Assembly (NCBI GenBank): GCA_947178125.1
Contig: CAMWXB010000005.1
Span: 1 to 64,000 of the forward strand
Direction of reading: 5' to 3'
DNA length: 64,000 bases
Source: an uncultured Lachnospiraceae bacterium
GTDB taxonomy: Bacteria; Bacillota; Clostridia; Lachnospirales; Lachnospiraceae
Program-made: the position numbers and the translations under genes
In this document: positions 30,791 to 39,164 of the stretch, in pieces
Layout of the letters: the number at the start of each line of letters is the position of its first letter
Numbering within the stretch: position 1 is the stretch's first letter
Notes under the pieces: generated by a model
Database searches by the model: none
What the model was told of the DNA's origin: nothing
What the model saw: the letters and a program-made list of their open reading frames with translations, nothing else

Positions 30791-30832
30791 GAAGAATGCC
30801 CGTACTTTGGGCATTCTCCAGTGTGAAAATAT
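30791..30832. repeat. Partial structured repeat, copy F (after rseP)
   Basis: GAATGCCC (30794-30801) pairs with GGGCATTC (30809-30816). The flanking TCTCCAGTGTGAAAAT matches TCTCCGGTGTGAGAAAAT of copy A. It starts right after the rseP stop, so it may also act as a terminator. Confidence 0.5.
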
Positions 30833-31888
30833 TTAGCGGATGATCTTCATAATATCGTTATACATGACAAAGACCATCAGAATCATAAATACGACCAGAC
30901 CCGCAAAATGCACGAGTCCCTCTTTCTCCGGTGACACCGGCTTTCCGCGGATCACCTCAAGGAACATGAATACCAGCCGGCCACCGTCCAGCGCCGGAAG
31001 GGGAAGCAGATTCATGATGCCAAGATTGACGGAAAGCAAAATCACGATGTTCATCATCGTAAAGATAACGGAAGATACTCCATAGTCCTTCACTTCGTCA
31101 TAGGTATCGCCTACAAACTGCGCGATACCGATAGGACCCGAAACATCGTCTTTCGTCGCCTGTCCCTGGAACAGCATCAACAGACTCTTATACGTTGCTT
31201 TGACCCAGTAACGCACTTCATAGAAACCATACTGGAATACCTGGGCCGGATTGCATTCGAGATACTCTCCAGCCCCCCGCAGGCCGATATAATATCTGCC
31301 GTCCTGTGTATCATAACGCGGTACGATCGTTATGTTCTGCAGGGAACCATTCCTTTTTATCTGGATATCCAGCGTTTCTCCCTGATTCATGGCCGAGATC
31401 AGGCTGACCTCACGGTATATAAGAATCCTTTCCCCATTGATTCTGACAATTTCATCTCCTGCCAGAATGCCGGCCTCTTCCGCCGCAGAATCTTCCATAA
31501 TCTGCTGTACCACCGGTCTGTCAGAACCGTTAAATGCCACAATGATCAGGGAAAAAAGAAATGCCAGCAGGAAATTGAAAAAAGGACCGGCGAATACGGT
31601 CGCAATCCTTGCCCAGACATTCGCCTTCAGAAAAGTATGCTCATCCGCCTCTCCATTCTCCTCCATCACGCCGTCTTCTCCATCGAACATACAGGCACCG
31701 CCAATCGGCAAAAGCTTCAGAGAGTATTTCGTTTCTCCTTTCTGGAAAGAAAACAGTGTCGGTCCCATGCCCACGGCAAATTCCACGACGCGGATCCCGT
31801 TTCTTTTTCCGATCAGAAAATGGCCAAATTCATGAGATATGACCACAATACCAAAAATAATAAAAAATAAAATAATCGTCTTAATCAA
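30833..31888 (-). CDS. rseP: Site-2 protease RseP/RasP
   Basis: This 351-residue membrane zinc protease cuts regulatory proteins within the membrane, such as anti-sigma factors and signal-peptide remnants. Visible: H-E-F-G-H (19-23) in the first membrane helix, a central PDZ domain, and the second metal site N-L-L-P-L-P-A-L-D-G-G-R in the third helix. It overlaps the dxr stop by four bases, so the two are translationally coupled. Confidence 0.95.
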   Translation of the reverse strand: MIKTIILFFIIFGIVVISHEFGHFLIGKRNGIRVVEFAVGMGPTLFSFQKGETKYSLKLLPIGGACMFDGEDGVMEENGEADEHTFLKANVWARIATVFAGPFFNFLLAFLFSLIIVAFNGSDRPVVQQIMEDSAAEEAGILAGDEIVRINGERILIYREVSLISAMNQGETLDIQIKRNGSLQNITIVPRYDTQDGRYYIGLRGAGEYLECNPAQVFQYGFYEVRYWVKATYKSLLMLFQGQATKDDVSGPIGIAQFVGDTYDEVKDYGVSSVIFTMMNIVILLSVNLGIMNLLPLPALDGGRLVFMFLEVIRGKPVSPEKEGLVHFAGLVVFMILMVFVMYNDIMKIIR

Positions 31889-33030
31889 TTCATCACCTGC
31901 TTTATATATTCATAGGTTTCCGCCTCCGCCTGCAGAATTTCTTCCACGGAAGGGTTTTCTATTACTTTATGATGCCCCATGGAACGCTCAATTAATTCCG
32001 GTATCTGAAGAAAACCGATTTTCCGCTGTATAAAAAGCGCTACCGCTTTTTCATTTGCAGCATTGAATACCGTTGGAAGGCTGCCTCCCGCCTTAGCGGC
32101 CTCATAGGCAAGCTGTAACCCTCTGAACGTCTCCGTATCCGGTTTCTCAAAAGTAAGCTGTCCGAGTGCAAAAAAGTCCACTCTTTTTCCGGGAAGCGGC
32201 CTTCTGTCCGGATAAAACAGCGCATACTGAATCGGCAGCTTCATATCCGGCATACCGAGCTGCGCCATAATGCCGCCGTCCACATATTCCACCGCGGAAT
32301 GGATGATGCTCTGGGGATGGATAACGACCTGGACCTGCTCTAACGGAACATCGAACAGCCAGCACGCTTCCATGACCTCCAGCCCTTTGTTGACAAGGGA
32401 CGCCGAGTCTATTGTCACCTTTTTACCCATAGACCAGTTCGGATGTTTCAACGCATCCTCTATCGTCATTTTCTCCAGTTCTTCTTTTTTTCTGCCTCGG
32501 AAAGGCCCACCGGAAGCCGTCAGGATAATCTTGCTCACCCGTTCTCTGTTCTCACCGTGTAATGACTGAAAAATCGCACTGTGCTCACTGTCCACCGGCA
32601 AAATAGAAACACCGTGTTTTCTGGCAAGCGGCATAATGATATGCCCTGCCGTGACAAGTGTTTCCTTATTGGCAAGCGCAATGGCCTTGCCCTGCTCTAT
32701 CGCTGCAATGGTCGGCCGAATGCCAATCATGCCTACGATCGCAGTCACCAGCACTTCCGCTTCCTCCATTGTAGATATTTCCAGCAGTCCTTCCATGCCG
32801 CTCACAATCTTAACATCCATATCCGCGACCCGCTGTGCCAGGTCAGATGCAGCCTTTTCACTCCACATTGCCGCCATTTTCGGTCGAAACTCCCTGATCT
32901 GTTCTTCCATCAGTTCTACATTCGTTCCCGCCGCCAGCGAAACGACCTGAAGGTCTTTCTGGTTTCTTACGATTTCAAGTGTTTGTGTTCCAATCGAGCC
33001 CGTAGAGCCCAGTATTGCAATTTTTTTCAT
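31885..33030 (-). CDS. dxr: 1-deoxy-D-xylulose-5-phosphate reductoisomerase
   Basis: The 381-residue enzyme makes methylerythritol phosphate, the committed step of the MEP pathway, using NADPH. The N-terminal Rossmann motif G-S-T-G-S-I-G is at residues 8-14. Other motifs are A-L-A-N-K-E-T, the D-S-E-H substrate and metal site, and W-S-M-G-K-K. ATG 33030 (M-K-K-I-A-I-L-G) is preferred to an ATG at 33042 that is two bases after AAAGG. Confidence 0.96.
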   Translation of the reverse strand: MKKIAILGSTGSIGTQTLEIVRNQKDLQVVSLAAGTNVELMEEQIREFRPKMAAMWSEKAASDLAQRVADMDVKIVSGMEGLLEISTMEEAEVLVTAIVGMIGIRPTIAAIEQGKAIALANKETLVTAGHIIMPLARKHGVSILPVDSEHSAIFQSLHGENRERVSKIILTASGGPFRGRKKEELEKMTIEDALKHPNWSMGKKVTIDSASLVNKGLEVMEACWLFDVPLEQVQVVIHPQSIIHSAVEYVDGGIMAQLGMPDMKLPIQYALFYPDRRPLPGKRVDFFALGQLTFEKPDTETFRGLQLAYEAAKAGGSLPTVFNAANEKAVALFIQRKIGFLQIPELIERSMGHHKVIENPSVEEILQAEAETYEYIKQVMN

Positions 33031-33054
33031 TCTAATAACCATGCCTTTCTCACG

Positions 33055-33918
33055 CTATGCGATAAGCGTCAAACCAAAGAAAATAAACGGAGCCGCGATG
33101 ATAACGCTGTCAAAACGGTCCATGATGCCGCCATGTCCCGGTATCAGTTTCCCGTAATCTTTAATGTCATGGTCTCTTTTGATGGCCGATGCAGCGAGAT
33201 CTCCTACCATAGATACCAATGCTCCGACCGCGCCAAGGCACATGGCAGGGCCAAGTCCCATACGCATCTGCTCTGCCGACATTGGATTGATGATATAATA
33301 AGTATACAGTCCAAAAAGAAGCGCCGCACCGACAACACCGCCGATGCCGCCCTCAATTGATTTCTTTGGACTCAATTTCGGCGTCATCTTATGTTTACCG
33401 AACAAAACGCCCACCACATAGGCACAGGTATCGCTTCCCCATGAACATAAGAAAATCAATACCGTCAGAACGGCTCCCTGTTCCCAGCCTTCTCTGATAA
33501 TATACAGAAACGATAAAAGCATGGGTGCATAAAGCAGTTCAAAAAATGCTGCCATCACCTGTCCTGCCTTGAACCGCGGAAAACTGAAAACATAAACGAA
33601 CATAAATGCCAGAAGCGCAATGACGACAATGCTCATAAAGACACGGTAGATGACAGAACGGTCGTATGATTCCATCCGAAACAGACCGATATACAGCCCC
33701 GCATAATAGCATATGATCATCAAAAAACCAGTCACTTCCAGTGCGTTCACCGCTTTTGCCCCATCATGTACACCCGTTGCCTTCGTCAATTCCCGATACG
33801 CGATCAAAGAAATCACACATAATACTGCCGCCAGAACCCATCCGCCCGCTATGATCGTACCGGCTGCGATGACCACCAGAACGATTCCACTGAGCAATCT
33901 TGTACGAAACATTTCCAA
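33055..33918 (-). CDS. cdsA: Phosphatidate cytidylyltransferase
   Basis: The 287-residue polytopic membrane enzyme forms CDP-diacylglycerol for phospholipid synthesis. It has about eight membrane helices and the family's C-terminal signature region (K-R-D-H-D-I-K-D-Y, then P-G-H-G-G-I-M-D-R-F-D) with metal-binding aspartates. It lies between uppS and dxr, as in most Firmicutes. Confidence 0.95.
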   Translation of the reverse strand: MEMFRTRLLSGIVLVVIAAGTIIAGGWVLAAVLCVISLIAYRELTKATGVHDGAKAVNALEVTGFLMIICYYAGLYIGLFRMESYDRSVIYRVFMSIVVIALLAFMFVYVFSFPRFKAGQVMAAFFELLYAPMLLSFLYIIREGWEQGAVLTVLIFLCSWGSDTCAYVVGVLFGKHKMTPKLSPKKSIEGGIGGVVGAALLFGLYTYYIINPMSAEQMRMGLGPAMCLGAVGALVSMVGDLAASAIKRDHDIKDYGKLIPGHGGIMDRFDSVIIAAPFIFFGLTLIA

Positions 33919-33930
33919 ACCTCCTGACCT

Positions 33931-34647
33931 TTATTCCTCTACCTTTCCATATCTTCTATCTCTCTTATTATATGCCAGGACAGCTTTCTCCAATTCTTCC
34001 CTGGAAAAATCCGGCCATGCCGTTTCTGTAAAATAAAATTCCGTATAGGAGAGCTGCCATAACAGGAAATTGGAAATCCGCTGTTCGTTACATGTGCGAA
34101 TCAGTAAATCCGGGTCGGGAATACCGTGTGTATCTAACGCATCCTCTAAATTCTGCTCGGTAATCTCCTCTTTTGTCAGTGTTCCTTCCTCTATCTTTTC
34201 TGCCAGTTTCTTCACGGCACGGACAATCTCGTCACGGCCCCCGTAATTTATGGCAATCTGAAAATGAAGCCCCGTATTTTCTTTCGTTGCTTCTTCCAGC
34301 TGTTCAATCCGCTCCCTGATATCCGCATCCAGTCCGGTCTTATCTCCAAGTACCCGGACACACATATTATTTTTGGCCGCTGTTTTCAAACAAGTCTTCA
34401 TATAATTCCGCAGAAGCTTCATCAACGCATCGACTTCCTCCTGCGGCCTGGTCCAGTTCTCTGTGGAAAAAGCATAGACCGTCAAATACTGTATCCCCAT
34501 GCGGTAAGCTTCCTCGCAAATGACTTCTACTGTCTTTGCGCCCTGTACATGCCCATAGTTTCTAGGCATTCCTTTGCTCTTTGCCCACCGCCCGTTTCCA
34601 TCCAGAATAATCGCCACATGATTCGGTATCTTCAATCCTTCTTCCAT
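33931..34647 (-). CDS. uppS: Undecaprenyl diphosphate synthase
   Basis: The 238-residue cis-prenyltransferase makes the lipid carrier for cell-wall synthesis. Its catalytic D-G-N-G-R-W is at 16-21, and R-T-C-N-E-Q-R-I-S-N near the C terminus replaces the usual R-T-S-G-E-x-R-I-S-N. ATG 34647 with GGAGGGAG is preferred over ATG 34674. It ends 12 bases before cdsA. Confidence 0.95.
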   Translation of the reverse strand: MEEGLKIPNHVAIILDGNGRWAKSKGMPRNYGHVQGAKTVEVICEEAYRMGIQYLTVYAFSTENWTRPQEEVDALMKLLRNYMKTCLKTAAKNNMCVRVLGDKTGLDADIRERIEQLEEATKENTGLHFQIAINYGGRDEIVRAVKKLAEKIEEGTLTKEEITEQNLEDALDTHGIPDPDLLIRTCNEQRISNFLLWQLSYTEFYFTETAWPDFSREELEKAVLAYNKRDRRYGKVEE

Positions 34648-34689
34648 GCCGCTCCCTCCCCGCATTTTACTCATCGGTCATAAACGTAA

Positions 34690-34798
34690 GAAGAATCGCC
34701 CAACGGGCGATTCTTCGAGGCAAAAAAGATTTGCCTCGCAAATCGTAGATTTTCTTAGGCGGCGTTTTCTGACGCCTTAGAAAATCTTTTTGCCTTTT
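34690..34798. repeat. Structured intergenic repeat, copy C (after frr)
   Basis: Plus strand: perfect 12-bp hairpin GAAGAATCGCCC/GGGCGATTCTTC (34690-34716), outer stem AGGCAAAAAAGA/TCTTTTTGCCT, small ATTTGC/GCAAAT hairpin, and a long stem AGATTTTCTTAGGCG with CGCCTTAGAAAATCT. It has the same layout as copies A and D, with compensating base changes in the stems. It starts directly after the frr stop. Confidence 0.75.
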
Positions 34799-35350
34799 TT
34801 AAACTGTCATGATTTCTTTGGTCTTCTCTTCGATCAGTTTATCCACTTCTTTAATATACTTATCCGTCAGCTTCTGCAGCTGATCTCCCAGTTCTTTGAT
34901 CTCGTCTTCCGAAACTTCAGCTTTGGCAAGCTTCTTAAAAGCATCCATTCCATCACGTCTTATATTTCTGACCGCGACTTTGTTATCTTCGCCACGTTTC
35001 TTGATATCCTTTGCCAGTTCTTTTCTGCGCTCTTCAGTCAGAACCGGGAATACAAGGCGGATAACAGCACCGTCATTGCTCGGTGTAATGCCGACATCCG
35101 ACATCATAATCGCCTTTTCAATTTCCTTGATCAGGCTTTTCTCCCAAGGTGCGATCTGTATCATTCTGGGATCTGGAACCGTAATATTTCCAACCTGCTG
35201 AATCGGGGTCGGCGTTCCGTAATAATCTACTTTTACTTTGTCCAGCACATGAGGATTGGCACGGCCTGCGCGGATTGTTCCAAGATCCGTTTCCAAAAAC
35301 TCATATGCCTTTTTCATCTTATCATCATATGGCTTTAACCTGTCATCCAT
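34799..35350 (-). CDS. frr: Ribosome recycling factor
   Basis: The 183-residue protein splits the ribosome after termination together with EF-G. It shows the family pattern G-R-A-N-P-H-V-L near 30, P-x-P-I-Q-Q-V-G-N at about 50-58, and the conserved long helices with E-E-R-R-K-E-L. AGGAGG precedes ATG 35350. It follows pyrH, as usual. Confidence 0.97.
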   Translation of the reverse strand: MDDRLKPYDDKMKKAYEFLETDLGTIRAGRANPHVLDKVKVDYYGTPTPIQQVGNITVPDPRMIQIAPWEKSLIKEIEKAIMMSDVGITPSNDGAVIRLVFPVLTEERRKELAKDIKKRGEDNKVAVRNIRRDGMDAFKKLAKAEVSEDEIKELGDQLQKLTDKYIKEVDKLIEEKTKEIMTV

Positions 35351-35395
35351 GTTTTATACCTCCTGCCTGCTTCAGCAGACTCTCAAATCTTATCC

Positions 35396-36094
35396 CTACG
35401 ATACGGTAACTTTTGTTCCATTGAACTGCCCTTTGATCGCATTTACAATGCTGTCCTTCTCGTTCAGTGCAAATACCCACATCGGCATCTTATTATCTCT
35501 TGCCAGAATCGAGGCTGTCATATCGACCACCAGAAGATTTTTCTCAATCACTTCTTCAATTGATATTTCATCATATTTTCTGGCGCCAGGATTCGTGCGG
35601 GGGTCACTGTCATAGACACCGTCCACTGCTTTCGCGAGCAGAATCACATCCGCATCTACCTCGACCGCACGCAGCACCACACCCGTATCCGTCGAAAAAT
35701 ACGGATGACCCGTACCGCCCGCAAAAAAGACGACCATATTTTTGGCAAAATATTTGTTAGCCCTGTCTTTGGAAAACAGTTTCGTAAAAGAACCGCATTC
35801 AAAAGGTGTCAGAACATTGGTCATCATTCCGACAGAACGGAAAATTTCCGACACATAGATACAGTTCATGATCGTTGCAAGCATACCAATTTGATCCGCT
35901 TTCGTCCTGTCAATGCTTTCGCTGGAACGGCCGCGCCAGAAATTTCCTCCGCCAATCACGATTCCTACCTGAATGCCGTCATCTATAAGCTGCTTTACCT
36001 GTAAAGCAACTTCGCGTATAGTCTCGTCATCAAATCCGGTCTTCTTTTCACCGGCCAGTGCTTCTCCGCTTAACTTCAATAAGACACGCTGCAT
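35396..36094 (-). CDS. pyrH: UMP kinase
   Basis: The 232-residue amino-acid-kinase-fold enzyme phosphorylates UMP to UDP for pyrimidine synthesis. It begins with L-L-K-L-S-G-E-A-L-A-G; G-G-G-N-F-W-R-G follows near 50, and A-V-D-G-V-Y-D-S-D-P lies near 160. It is the first gene of the pyrH-frr-uppS-cdsA-dxr-rseP run. Confidence 0.96.
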   Translation of the reverse strand: MQRVLLKLSGEALAGEKKTGFDDETIREVALQVKQLIDDGIQVGIVIGGGNFWRGRSSESIDRTKADQIGMLATIMNCIYVSEIFRSVGMMTNVLTPFECGSFTKLFSKDRANKYFAKNMVVFFAGGTGHPYFSTDTGVVLRAVEVDADVILLAKAVDGVYDSDPRTNPGARKYDEISIEEVIEKNLLVVDMTASILARDNKMPMWVFALNEKDSIVNAIKGQFNGTKVTVS

Positions 36095-36128
36095 TTACAT
36101 ACTCTCCCGTCAATACGCCATTCTCAGA

Positions 36129-37208
36129 TTATTTACTTTTACCTTTTTCTTTGCTCTTCTTAATCTCTTCAAAGAAGGATGTCGGATTAATGTCCGCATA
36201 GCACTGGGAACACATACCCTCAATCACAGCTCCGTTGTTGATCTGTACAGATTTAGACTTGATATTTCCCATAACGATTGCGGAAGTATCTAAAACAACC
36301 GGACCGTGTACATCGATATCACCCTTTACCGCACCTGCGATTACGGCGCTCGTCGCATTGATATTTCCAATAACGACGGAACTCTGTCCAATCTTTACGC
36401 TGCCGCCGCTGTTGATCTCACCATTGATTCTTGCGCCTTCCGCATAAATTTCAGCCGCTTTGGAATTTCCCTGAATCGCACCCGTGATATTCAATTTGCC
36501 AAGGATGTCAATGTTACCGATGACCGTACCGATTAACTCTAAAGAGCCTCCGGAAGTAATATCACCAGTGATAGACATTCCTTCTGTTACGACTGCTGTT
36601 TCATCTGATACTGTTTTTTCCTGCACATCCATTTCCATTTCCATTTTCTCATCTTCCCTTTCTTTTTCCTGCTGAAGACCTGCTGTCTCCTCTTCTTCAT
36701 TTATTGACATATCCGGTGTTACCGGCATATCTGACTCTGCTGCTGTATCTAATTCCACTGCCATCTCTTCTATCGGTTCTTCTTCAGGCAATTGCAACGG
36801 CACATCCGGCGGAAGTATATCATCCGAAAGAGAATCTTCCAGTCCCAGTTCTGCCAGAATATCATCCTCCACTGCCGCATCCTCCGAAACCACGGGCTCC
36901 ACAGCCAGTTCCTCTCCTATTAATTCCGCAAGGATATCATCGTCTGCCGCACTCTCCGGCAGCGTTTCTTCCATAGACGGAATAACTGCCTCTACAGCCT
37001 GCTCCACCGATTCCGTCTCCGTTGCAAGCGCTTCCATCTTATCCAGCATATCGCTCAGATCATCCGGTGTAGGTACGCTGCCAAGCTGTACTGCTTCCGC
37101 ACTTCCAGCTGTTTTCTCACCGTCTAAAGCCGCCTGGAGTTCTTCTTCCGGCGTCAGTTCATTCACGGCTTGGGATAAATCGTCCTTTAAGTCTGAGAAA
37201 AAACCCAT
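36129..37208 (-). CDS. Bactofilin with a long acidic N-terminal region
   Basis: The C-terminal part (about 205-335) is a bactofilin beta-helix with repeated glycine/asparagine strand turns (G-S-L-E-L-I-G-T-V-I-G-N-I). Bactofilins polymerise without nucleotides into filaments tied to the membrane and cell wall. The first 200 residues are acidic, low-complexity and probably disordered, much longer than the short tails of typical bactofilins. The polysaccharide deacetylase upstream fits a cell-wall role. Confidence 0.85.
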   Translation of the reverse strand: MGFFSDLKDDLSQAVNELTPEEELQAALDGEKTAGSAEAVQLGSVPTPDDLSDMLDKMEALATETESVEQAVEAVIPSMEETLPESAADDDILAELIGEELAVEPVVSEDAAVEDDILAELGLEDSLSDDILPPDVPLQLPEEEPIEEMAVELDTAAESDMPVTPDMSINEEEETAGLQQEKEREDEKMEMEMDVQEKTVSDETAVVTEGMSITGDITSGGSLELIGTVIGNIDILGKLNITGAIQGNSKAAEIYAEGARINGEINSGGSVKIGQSSVVIGNINATSAVIAGAVKGDIDVHGPVVLDTSAIVMGNIKSKSVQINNGAVIEGMCSQCYADINPTSFFEEIKKSKEKGKSK

Positions 37209-37220
37209 TCTATAATCCTC

Positions 37221-38309
37221 CTAGTCATTACTAATATGTTGTATCGGTTCCGTATCTTCTGTAATCGGAACGATCACGGTATTGTCCATTGCCTGAATCT
37301 GTTCGATCAAAGCCGGCAATGCCTCTACCGTAGTATTTTTATTTGACGCATCATGCATCAAAATAATACTCTCCTGATACTGCGGCAGGGTCGATATACA
37401 ATTACTGATAATCGCTTCTTTGCTGATATAACTGTTGGAAGCATCTCCTGAAGCGATATTCCAGTCGAAATAAGTAATATCCTGTTCATTCAGATATGTG
37501 ATCAGATCATACATATCCACCCTGCTGACCGTATTGCTGCTTCCTCCCGGGAATCTGCAATACCGGCACCATACGCCCGTCGTCTCATACAAAAACTCCT
37601 GCAATTTGCTCATATCCTGCGCAAAACTGTCCACTGACTGATAAATCTCGTCATATTTATGGCTGTAAGAGTGCATCCCAAGCGTATGACCTTCATCTAC
37701 AATTCTTTTATATAACTCCTGATATTGTTCTTCTTCCTTACCCACCACAAAAAAAGTCGCCTTGACATCATATTCTGCAAGGATGTCCAGAATCCGGGAT
37801 GTATTGCTGCTTGGCCCATCATCGAAAGTAAGGTAAACCTTGCGGACAACTCCATCTTCCGGAATGTTTCCTTCTTCCATATAGGCTGTCGATGCACCTG
37901 TAGTGTCACGCTTGGAAACACTGACACCATCCGCGGAATATCTGTCCGTGTATTCCTGGCCGCCGGTCTCTGTTCTGTTCTCGTCCGCTTTATCGCTGCT
38001 CTCTGCTCCGGCTTGATTTTCTTCATCGGATTCGGCCGTATCATCCGTTCCGGTCCCGCCTGCTCCATTCGGAGTTCCCGCTCCATTTGAATCTTCTGCC
38101 GGATAAAAGGCGGATGCCTCTACCGCCTGCGCCTGTAATCTTTTCAGTTCTCCGCGCACAATATGAAGCCGGATTCCCAGGAAAATACATAATACCGTAA
38201 GAACTGGCGTTGCTATCACAAGAAAGAAGATGATTATTTTTCTCAAAAAGCGCCGTTTTTCCTTAGACATCGGCTGCTTTTTCCCCTCTGTCTGCGCCAT
38301 CTTCTTCAT
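37221..38309 (-). CDS. Polysaccharide deacetylase (NodB domain), membrane anchored
   Basis: The protein has a cytoplasmic basic start, one membrane helix (about 23-45), a Ser/Glu-rich linker and a NodB deacetylase domain with L-T-F-D-D-G-P-S (metal-binding Asp-Asp), H-S-Y-S-H and R-F-P-G-G-S. These enzymes remove acetyl groups from peptidoglycan or other sugars. The start is uncertain: ATG 38309 has AAGGAG three bases upstream, TTG 38330 lacks a site. Confidence 0.88.
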   Translation of the reverse strand: MKKMAQTEGKKQPMSKEKRRFLRKIIIFFLVIATPVLTVLCIFLGIRLHIVRGELKRLQAQAVEASAFYPAEDSNGAGTPNGAGGTGTDDTAESDEENQAGAESSDKADENRTETGGQEYTDRYSADGVSVSKRDTTGASTAYMEEGNIPEDGVVRKVYLTFDDGPSSNTSRILDILAEYDVKATFFVVGKEEEQYQELYKRIVDEGHTLGMHSYSHKYDEIYQSVDSFAQDMSKLQEFLYETTGVWCRYCRFPGGSSNTVSRVDMYDLITYLNEQDITYFDWNIASGDASNSYISKEAIISNCISTLPQYQESIILMHDASNKNTTVEALPALIEQIQAMDNTVIVPITEDTEPIQHISND

Positions 38310-38394
38310 TGGCTCCTTCGTATTTTTCAATATTCCTTATCTATCATAACACATATTGCGAATTACGAAAAGCAATTTTATTAAAAACGCTATG

Positions 38395-38422
38395 AAAAAA
38401 TCGAGTGCCTGAGCACTCGATT
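38395..38422 (-). terminator. Terminator of the rubrerythrin gene
   Basis: A perfect 10-bp stem AATCGAGTGC/GCACTCGATT with a four-base loop, followed leftward by a run of T. A second hairpin, GAGAATGC/GCATTCTC (38425-38443), stands just before it and resembles the first hairpin of the structured repeat family. Confidence 0.85.
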
Positions 38423-38453
38423 CAGAGAATGCTGCGCATTCTCCCCCATTTCT

Positions 38454-39056
38454 TTACATACAACAGTTCCCCGTATAGGGAGCAAGTTCCAGCCGGACGA
38501 AATAACCTCTGTCATTGTGGCAGACCGGACAGGCCGGCGGCACCTTGGTTCCACGGTAGATATGCCCGCATTCCATGCACATCCAGGCCGTTTCCACATC
38601 AGCCGCGAACAGCTGGCCTTTTTCGAGCCATTCGGCAAACTGACCGAACCGGTTCCCGTGTATCTTCTCGATTTCCGCTATCTGTTTAAAGGAACCGGCG
38701 ATTTCCGGAAAACCTTCTTCCTCCGCCTTCTTTGCAAAATTCTGATATACGTCGTCATGCTCTTCATATTCATTGTGCTGCGCCATACGAAGGAGCACGG
38801 CCGCATCTTTGGAAATATCCACCGGATACGCACCGTCTATCGCGATATTCTCTCCCGCCATTTCTCCCAAATACTTGTAAAAGATTTCCGCATGTTCTTT
38901 TTCCTGTTCTGCCGTAAAGCGGAACACCGCCTCTATAACATACAATTTTTCCGCTCTTGCCTGTCCAGCTGCTATCGTATAACGGTTCCTTGCCTGACTT
39001 TCTCCCGCAAATGCGCGCATCAGATTACTCTTTGTTTCGCTGCTCTTAAAATCCAT
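38454..39056 (-). CDS. rbr: Rubrerythrin
   Basis: The 200-residue protein has an N-terminal ferritin-like diiron domain (E-S-Q-A-R-N-R-Y near 20; E-Q-E-K-E-H-A-E-I at about 52) and a C-terminal rubredoxin domain with C-M-E-C-G-H and C-P-V-C-H. It reduces hydrogen peroxide in anaerobes. Its own terminator and intergenic spacing suggest a single-gene unit. Confidence 0.95.
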   Translation of the reverse strand: MDFKSSETKSNLMRAFAGESQARNRYTIAAGQARAEKLYVIEAVFRFTAEQEKEHAEIFYKYLGEMAGENIAIDGAYPVDISKDAAVLLRMAQHNEYEEHDDVYQNFAKKAEEEGFPEIAGSFKQIAEIEKIHGNRFGQFAEWLEKGQLFAADVETAWMCMECGHIYRGTKVPPACPVCHNDRGYFVRLELAPYTGNCCM

Positions 39057-39164
39057 TTTCGCTTCCTTCCCGGAGTACTTTCTTCAGCATCCTTTTTTCT
39101 ATATTATTTTCCCGGAAAGAAATTTTTATTCTCCAAAGCAGCATATTCCGCACAGGCGGACAGT